Source: Thermoplasmata archaeon (GTDB taxonomy: Archaea; Thermoplasmatota; Thermoplasmata; Lutacidiplasmatales; UBA184). Taken from it: a DNA stretch of 36,497 bases. This document shows, one piece after another, positions 33,612 to 36,497 of this stretch (position 1 is its first letter; the number at the start of each line of letters is the position of its first letter). Below the pieces are notes generated by a model that searched no databases, was not told the DNA's origin, and was given only the letters and a program-made list of their open reading frames with translations. The DNA lies in the NCBI GenBank assembly GCA_027315455.1, contig DAHUXZ010000022.1, positions 1 through 36,497 of the forward strand, in the 5' to 3' direction. Made by a program: the position numbers and the translations under genes.

Positions 33612-33812
33612 ATGGCCGCGGCTACCCGTCCCGCGCGCTTCGCGCTTGAGGATCCTCTCGACCACAAGGCCGAGCTGAGGGGGCAGTGGCTCTCCCGCCG
33701 CAGGATCCCTGAGGACTTCGACCGCCTGTGGCACCTTTACTGGGCCGAGCTCGGCCCTCTCGCCGCGGTCCCCGACGATATCCACCAGCTGGAGGAGGTC
33801 CTCGTCCGATGA
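33612..33812 (+). CDS. Small element protein of unknown function
   Basis: The 66-residue product is not recognised. It is hydrophilic and probably helical in its second half (RIPEDFDRLWHLYWAELGPLAAV...LEEVLVR, split). Its stop overlaps the start of the next gene as ATGA, which supports expression as part of the polycistronic chain. No clear promoter was found. Confidence 0.5.
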   Translation: MAAATRPARFALEDPLDHKAELRGQWLSRRRIPEDFDRLWHLYWAELGPLAAVPDDIHQLEEVLVR

Positions 33813-34054
33813 GTACCTCCGCTCTCGCTCCCCCCGGATTCCACGCCCGAGGTACCTCGGGCGCCCCGTCAGGCCGGCTCGGTGAGGGAGAGGAGACCGC
33901 CGGCCCACTCGGGGCCGAGCCGGCGCCCGTCCTCGCGGTGTGCTCGAGGTGCAGGTCGACCGCGTTCCGCAACCCTTCCCTGCGGATCACGTTCTGCCGG
34001 CTCCACGGGTTCGACCCGTTCGTCTTCGTCCCGCTCGCTCAGCGGAGGCTCTGA
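33809..34054 (+). CDS. Small CxxC...CxxH protein of unknown function
   Basis: The 81-residue product from the ATG at 33809 has a disordered, Gly/Pro-rich N-terminal half and a C-terminal segment, VCSRCRSTAFRNPSLRITFC followed by RLHGF. The C-x2-C-x13-C-x2-H pattern could bind zinc. The start codon overlaps the stop of the gene before it, and the next start lies two bases past its stop. A small nucleic-acid-binding protein of an element is a reasonable guess. Confidence 0.5.
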   Translation: MSTSALAPPGFHARGTSGAPSGRLGEGEETAGPLGAEPAPVLAVCSRCRSTAFRNPSLRITFCRLHGFDPFVFVPLAQRRL

Positions 34055-34056
34055 CC

Positions 34057-34230
34057 ATGTCCGGGACCGAACCGGAGGCGCAGTCCGCGCCCGAAACACC
34101 CCCGCGAGCACGCACGCACGCTCCCCGGAAGGTCTCTGCCTCTCCCACACGCTCCGCTCCGTCAGAGACCGCCCCCTTCCGACCCCTTCCCGACCCCTCG
34201 CCTCCCTCTCCCGGCCCCCACGACACCTAA
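34057..34230 (+). CDS. Short low-complexity reading frame
   Basis: The 57-residue product is rich in Pro, Ser, Thr and Arg, with no recognisable domain. It is listed because it begins two bases after the preceding stop, in the same tight spacing as the rest of the chain. Composition could equally arise by chance in GC-rich DNA, so it may not be a gene. Confidence 0.3.
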   Translation: MSGTEPEAQSAPETPPRARTHAPRKVSASPTRSAPSETAPFRPLPDPSPPSPGPHDT

Positions 34231-34239
34231 ACCCCCCCT

Positions 34240-34255
34240 ATTCCGACACCGGAAT
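34240..34255. promoter_or_regulatory. Palindrome in the only gap within the element gene chain
   Basis: ATTCCG-ACAC-CGGAAT has six-base perfect arms and a four-base spacer. It lies in the 30-base gap between the reading frames ending at 34230 and starting at 34261, the only place where the overlapping chain is broken. It is a candidate operator or a short hairpin for the second transcription unit. Confidence 0.4.
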
Positions 34256-34260
34256 CGGCA

Positions 34261-34797
34261 GTGGGTAGCGTGTGCCGTGCAACCTACCGGTTGTCACGCG
34301 AGACCCTGGTCTCGTTTCGGCGTGTCCAGAGGATCGTGGCTCGCCGTCGTCTCGTAGGGGGGTCCGGCCCGATAGTGGACGGGATCAAGCGGGGCGGTCG
34401 ACCGGCGGTCGTGGACGCCACGCTCCAGGAGTTGCTCGAGGCGTGGCGCTGGAAGCAGCACGTGTGTGCGCGCTCTGCATCCCCCCGCAAGGTCGACCAG
34501 ACCGCGATCCGCGCGCTGGCGCGGCTCTACGGCCCGCATCCGTTCGGGTGGCTCGCCCCGTTCTCCTCGGTCGACCGTGTCGTGCTCGAGACCTTCCCGG
34601 CCTACCGGCCCCCAAGGCGGTTGCATGTGGTCGCAGGCTTCTGCGAGAACGGTCTCGTCCGCCCCGTCTACAGGGCAGGCGACGAGTGGACCATCGAAGA
34701 CCGCATCCCGCTACCCAGCCAGGTCCGCGACTACAACTACCTGCGGGGCAACCTCGGGGCCCGTCCGCTCGACGAGGAGGCGTCGGTCGCCGCATGA
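34261..34797 (+). CDS. Element protein of unknown function
   Basis: The 178-residue product (GTG start) is not recognised. It has a basic N-terminal region (SFRRVQRIVARRR), a middle segment with LQELLEAWRWKQHVCARSAS, and a C-terminal part with conserved-looking stretches (RALARLYGPHPFGWLAPFSS, VDRVVLETFPAYRPPRRLHV). No membrane segment is present. The stop overlaps the next start as ATGA. Codon choice is less extremely GC-biased than in the flanking genome. Possible roles in replication or DNA binding are speculative. Confidence 0.6.
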   Translation: MGSVCRATYRLSRETLVSFRRVQRIVARRRLVGGSGPIVDGIKRGGRPAVVDATLQELLEAWRWKQHVCARSASPRKVDQTAIRALARLYGPHPFGWLAPFSSVDRVVLETFPAYRPPRRLHVVAGFCENGLVRPVYRAGDEWTIEDRIPLPSQVRDYNYLRGNLGARPLDEEASVAA

Positions 34798-35072
34798 GTC
34801 GTCAGGTGCGCCTCTCGGAGTTCACCGACCGGGAGAAGGACGCGGCGCTCCTGGTCCTCTCCGGGTTCGCCAGGGCCCAAGGCGAGCTGCTGCGCGAGCT
34901 CGCCGAGAGAAGCCCGTATGCGAAGCGCAGGCTCGGGGAGTTGCTCGCGACCTACGAGCCTCGGATGGCGTTCCTGGAGAGAGCCTACGTCCGGGAGGTG
35001 GCCCGGAGGCCGGCCGAGCGGCAGGTCCGCAGGAACGATGGGTTCTGGGCCGGACTGGGGGCGGAGGCGTGA
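34794..35072 (+). CDS. Small helical element protein
   Basis: The 92-residue product, MSRQVRLSEFTDREKDAALL onward, is charged and predicted largely alpha-helical (FARAQGELLRELAERSPYAK, RRLGELLATYEPRMAFLERA). Its start overlaps the upstream stop (ATGA) and its stop overlaps the downstream GTG (GTGA), so translation is probably coupled on both sides. No family is recognised. Confidence 0.6.
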   Translation: MSRQVRLSEFTDREKDAALLVLSGFARAQGELLRELAERSPYAKRRLGELLATYEPRMAFLERAYVREVARRPAERQVRRNDGFWAGLGAEA

Positions 35073-35631
35073 CCTACCTCTCCGGCCCCGACTGCCGCGC
35101 CGAGACGGAGCCCGCGGAGGAGCGGGCCGTGGTCCTCAAGCTCGAAGCACGCGCGATCGAGGAGCACAACGACCCCGTCTCGTCAATCCATTCATCGTCC
35201 CGAACTTCGGCGAGCGCGAAGGTCAGGCTCCCCGCACTCACGCGGTCTCCGAACCGCTCCCGTCAGTCACCTCTCACGGAGCCGGTGGCCTGGTCGAGCC
35301 GTTTCTCGCATCGTACTATGGGACGAGCACGGTCTCGAGCGTGGACGTCCCCGTGCCCACGGTCACCACGAAGGACCGCTTCGCCCTGGTCCAGCCGGTC
35401 ATCAACGGGAGAGCGCTCGACATTCGCTTCCGCATGCTCGACCCGCGCGAGCTCGCGGCGGCGATGGGGTTCCCGACGGACTACGCCTTCGCCGGGAACC
35501 GGACCGACGTGGTGCGCCAGATCGGGAACACGGTCGCGGTCCAGACGGCGCGGTGGCTCTGCCTTGCGCTGCTCGGGGGGACGCCTGCGCCCGTTTCACT
35601 CCCCATTCCGGGGGCGGAGGCGCTCGCATGA
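35069..35631 (+). pseudogene. Truncated cytosine-C5 DNA methyltransferase joined out of frame to another gene start
   Basis: From the GTG at 35069 about 37 codons (VTYLSGPDCRAETEPAEERA...) read in one frame. From about 35180 the protein-like signal moves to the -1 frame, which runs to 35631 and is clearly the C-terminal part of a C5-cytosine methyltransferase: NPFIVPNFGEREGQAPRTHA, PLPSVTSHGAGGLVEPFL, VPTVTTKDRFALVQPVI, then RMLDPRELAAAMGFP and the motif X-like QIGNTVAVQTARWLCLALL. The catalytic PCQ and ENV motifs and the SAM-binding N-terminus are absent, so it cannot methylate DNA by itself. The simplest reading is an internal deletion that fused two genes. Its stop overlaps the next start (ATGA), which places it in the same chain. 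Confidence 0.7.
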
Positions 35632-35990
35632 ACCGCATCAAGTTCACCGAGGACTGGGACAAGCTCCGCGAGCCGAGGTTCACGACGATCCGCTCCTACA
35701 ACCCCGGCAAGGAGGAGTACTACCGCGCGCACATTGGCGAGGCCTTCTCCATCCTGAGGATCAGGACCTATCGCTCCCATCCGTTCATCGGGAGGAAGAT
35801 TGGTTCGGCCACGCTGACGGACGTCCGAGTCGTTGTGCCCGGCGGGATTCCCGCCGCCGTGCTCCACCGGGACGTCCTCAGGGGCGGCAAGCCCGATACC
35901 GAGTGGATGGAGCGCCTCCTCGCGATGGACCGAGCGCTGCTCCTCGAGTTCGAGAACCACACGGGGATACTCGCGGAGGCGCCCCCGTGA
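35628..35990 (+). CDS. ASCH/PUA-like small protein of the element
   Basis: The 120-residue protein has FTTIRSYNPGKEEYYRAHIG near residues 23-42, followed by beta-rich FSILRIRTYRSHPFIGRKIG and SATLTDVRVVVPG. The FTTIR...YY...G pattern followed by beta strands resembles ASCH (PUA-like) proteins common in viruses and mobile elements, which bind RNA or modified nucleic acids. The assignment is tentative. The C-terminus (WMERLLAMDRALLLEFENHT) is helical. Start and stop both overlap neighbouring genes (ATGA and GTGA). Confidence 0.6.
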   Translation: MNRIKFTEDWDKLREPRFTTIRSYNPGKEEYYRAHIGEAFSILRIRTYRSHPFIGRKIGSATLTDVRVVVPGGIPAAVLHRDVLRGGKPDTEWMERLLAMDRALLLEFENHTGILAEAPP

Positions 35991-36139
35991 CCCGCGCCGC
36001 GATCTACGCACGGGCCGGCTCAGGGACAAGTCGGACACAGAGGTGCCGCCCCGAGGGTGTCCGAGTTGAACATGGGGAGAAACTCCCCGGTTCACGGCGC
36101 AAGTCCGAGTCCCGGCCGGACTCGGACACGGGGGCCTGA
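35987..36139 (+). CDS. Short reading frame across a hairpin-rich repeat region
   Basis: The 50-residue frame starts at a GTG overlapping the upstream stop (GTGA). VTRAAIYARAG at the start resembles the first strand of serine recombinases (RAAIYARVS), but the catalytic serine context is missing and the remainder is Arg/Ser/Pro-rich without a domain. Most of it lies over the inverted repeats at 36031-36129, so the DNA may be structural rather than coding. It could be a relic of a recombinase or a chance frame. Confidence 0.3.
   Translation: MTRAAIYARAGSGTSRTQRCRPEGVRVEHGEKLPGSRRKSESRPDSDTGA
36031..36129. repeat. TCGGACAC repeat cluster with alternative hairpins
   Basis: TCGGACAC occurs at 36031-36038, in inverse orientation within GTGTCCGAGT (36057-36066), as GTCCGAGT (36103-36110), and within ACTCGGACAC (36120-36129). 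GTCCGAGTCC (36103-36112) pairs perfectly with GGACTCGGAC (36118-36127) around a five-base loop. Alternatively GTGTCCGAGT (36057-36066) pairs perfectly with ACTCGGACAC (36120-36129) and encloses everything between. Inside is another hairpin: TGAAC+GGGGAG (36067-36079) with CTCCCC+GTTCA (36083-36094). The two long stems use the same 3' strand, so they are mutually exclusive. Possible roles are operator or recombination-protein sites beside the integrase, or a structured RNA. Confidence 0.6.
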
Positions 36140-36141
36140 GC

Positions 36142-36497
36142 GTGGCGAACAGCACGGAGTCCCTGACGGACGCGGAGCGATCGGCGTTGCTGGTCGCCTC
36201 CGACCGGTTCAACCGACCCGGTTACTAGGATGGGCTGAACCCGGCGCGCGTGGTCCGCTGGTTCCTGGCTACCGGGATGCACCCGGCCGTCCTCGCGGAC
36301 CCGTGCGGACACCGGTTGCGCGTCGAGCCCGACCGGAACGGTCTGACCTACGCGAAGTGGAACCGGCCCAAGAAGCGCGGGCCGGCGGCGGCGACGGGCG
36401 TCCCTCTTGGGACGGACGAGGCCCGATGGGCCGCGGAGTTCGTCGCGTCCCTCTTCCCCCCGCGTTCCTCCAAGACCTTCAACCGTCTCGTGCGGGA
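36142..36497 (+). pseudogene. Tyrosine-recombinase/integrase-like gene with in-frame amber codon (partial)
   Basis: From the GTG at 36142 the frame reads VANSTESLTDAERSALLVAS, then DRFNRPGY, then TAG (36226-36228), then DGLNPARVVRWFLATGMHPA and on to the window edge. The part after the stop matches the catalytic-domain start of tyrosine recombinases: FLATGMHPAVL corresponds to the TG(x)R motif I block, and WNRPKKRGP...GVPLG to the beta-sheet following it. The motif I arginine position reads His. TAG is used as an ordinary stop elsewhere in this window (for example at 986, 5515 and 15117), so this looks like a nonsense mutation, though recoding is not excluded. The frame is open on both sides of the TAG, implying recent loss. 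The 3' part with the other catalytic residues lies outside the window. Confidence 0.6.

Larger units (their letters stand above)
33250..36497 (+). mobile_element. Right-edge integrated element or provirus remnant (continues beyond window)
   Basis: At least eight short same-strand reading frames follow one another with overlapping stop/start codons (at 33809, 34794, 35069, 35628 and 35987) or two-base gaps (34057 and 36142). They lead into a tyrosine-recombinase-like gene cut by the window end. Contents include small Cys-rich and unknown proteins, a broken cytosine-C5 methyltransferase and an ASCH-like protein, typical cargo of archaeal proviruses and integrative elements. The upstream genome lacks this dense packing. 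The left border is approximate and no attachment repeat was identified. That the element is decaying is inferred from the truncated methyltransferase and the amber codon in the integrase. Confidence 0.6.

Noticed and set aside
33400-33678. Possible 92-residue gene in the element border
   Set aside because: It has low-complexity composition, no motif and an out-of-frame overlap with the better-supported gene at 33612.
36059-36127. tRNA-like fold (7-bp acceptor-like stem GTCCGAG/CTCGGAC, then TT and a GAAC/GTTC stem)
   Set aside because: There is no anticodon arm, the would-be D loop is far too long, and the T arm would have to overlap the acceptor strand.
35987-36139. Serine recombinase
   Set aside because: Only the first ten residues resemble the family; the catalytic serine context and all later motifs are missing.
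36226-36228. Pyrrolysine readthrough of TAG in the integrase
   Set aside because: TAG ends several intact genes here (for example at 986-988, 5515-5517 and 15117-15119), no Pyl-related sequence is present, and tyrosine recombinases are not known Pyl proteins. Kept only as a remote option.
1-36497. CRISPR array, rRNA genes, insertion sequences with transposase
   Set aside because: No regularly spaced direct repeats, no rRNA-like conserved blocks and no transposase motifs were seen.

Overview
The window (36.5 kb, very GC-rich) comes from an archaeon, most likely a terrestrial or acid-tolerant member of Thermoplasmatota. Direct signs are an NreA DNA-repair protein with a PCNA-binding tail, an archaeal aIF1/SUI1 initiation factor, a thermopsin-type acid protease, many large secreted proteins with N-glycosylation sequons and C-terminal anchors, two tRNA genes without an encoded CCA, and TATA-like boxes about 26-27 nt upstream of start codons, which implies mostly leaderless transcripts. 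The lineage assignment is inference; no rRNA is present.

Layout. 1-2.5 kb: a zinc-ribbon membrane protein, nreA and tRNA-Pro(CGG). 2.5-7.6 kb: a beta-/omega-amino-acid catabolic block with two class III aminotransferases, a CoA-acylating (methyl)malonate-semialdehyde dehydrogenase and a metallo-beta-lactamase-fold hydrolase. 7.6-12.9 kb: a YCII-VOC fusion, a cell-surface protein, a luciferase-like oxidoreductase, a Nudix protein and tRNA-Ala(TGC). 13.1-21.5 kb: a frameshifted M13 metallopeptidase, an anchored thermopsin-like protease, a methyltransferase, an SRPBCC protein and a second surface protein. 21.5-23.8 kb: a small Cys/His protein, a GcvH-like/TusA-like fusion facing a two-domain rhodanese, and aIF1. 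23.9-31.4 kb: a three-gene ABC exporter operon, a MATE/flippase-like membrane protein, a VOC protein and aconitase. 31.6-33.2 kb: a small secreted protein behind a strong TATA box and a membrane zinc-finger protein.

From about 33.25 kb to the end the character changes. A chain of short, same-strand genes is joined by ATGA/GTGA stop-start overlaps and runs into a tyrosine-recombinase-like gene at the window edge. This looks like the end of an integrated mobile element or provirus. It carries signs of decay: the C-terminal half of a cytosine-C5 DNA methyltransferase fused out of frame to another gene start, and an in-frame amber codon in the integrase. Just before the integrase is a cluster of TCGGACAC repeats that can form alternative hairpins.

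The genes most likely to work together are the amino-acid block (amino-group removal, then oxidation of the semialdehyde to an acyl-CoA, with aconitase available for central metabolism), the GcvH/TusA fusion with the rhodanese (possible sulfur relay), and the ABC exporter operon. The most unusual items are the GcvH-like domain with Arg at the lipoyl-lysine position fused to a TusA-like domain, and the decaying element with its structured repeat region.
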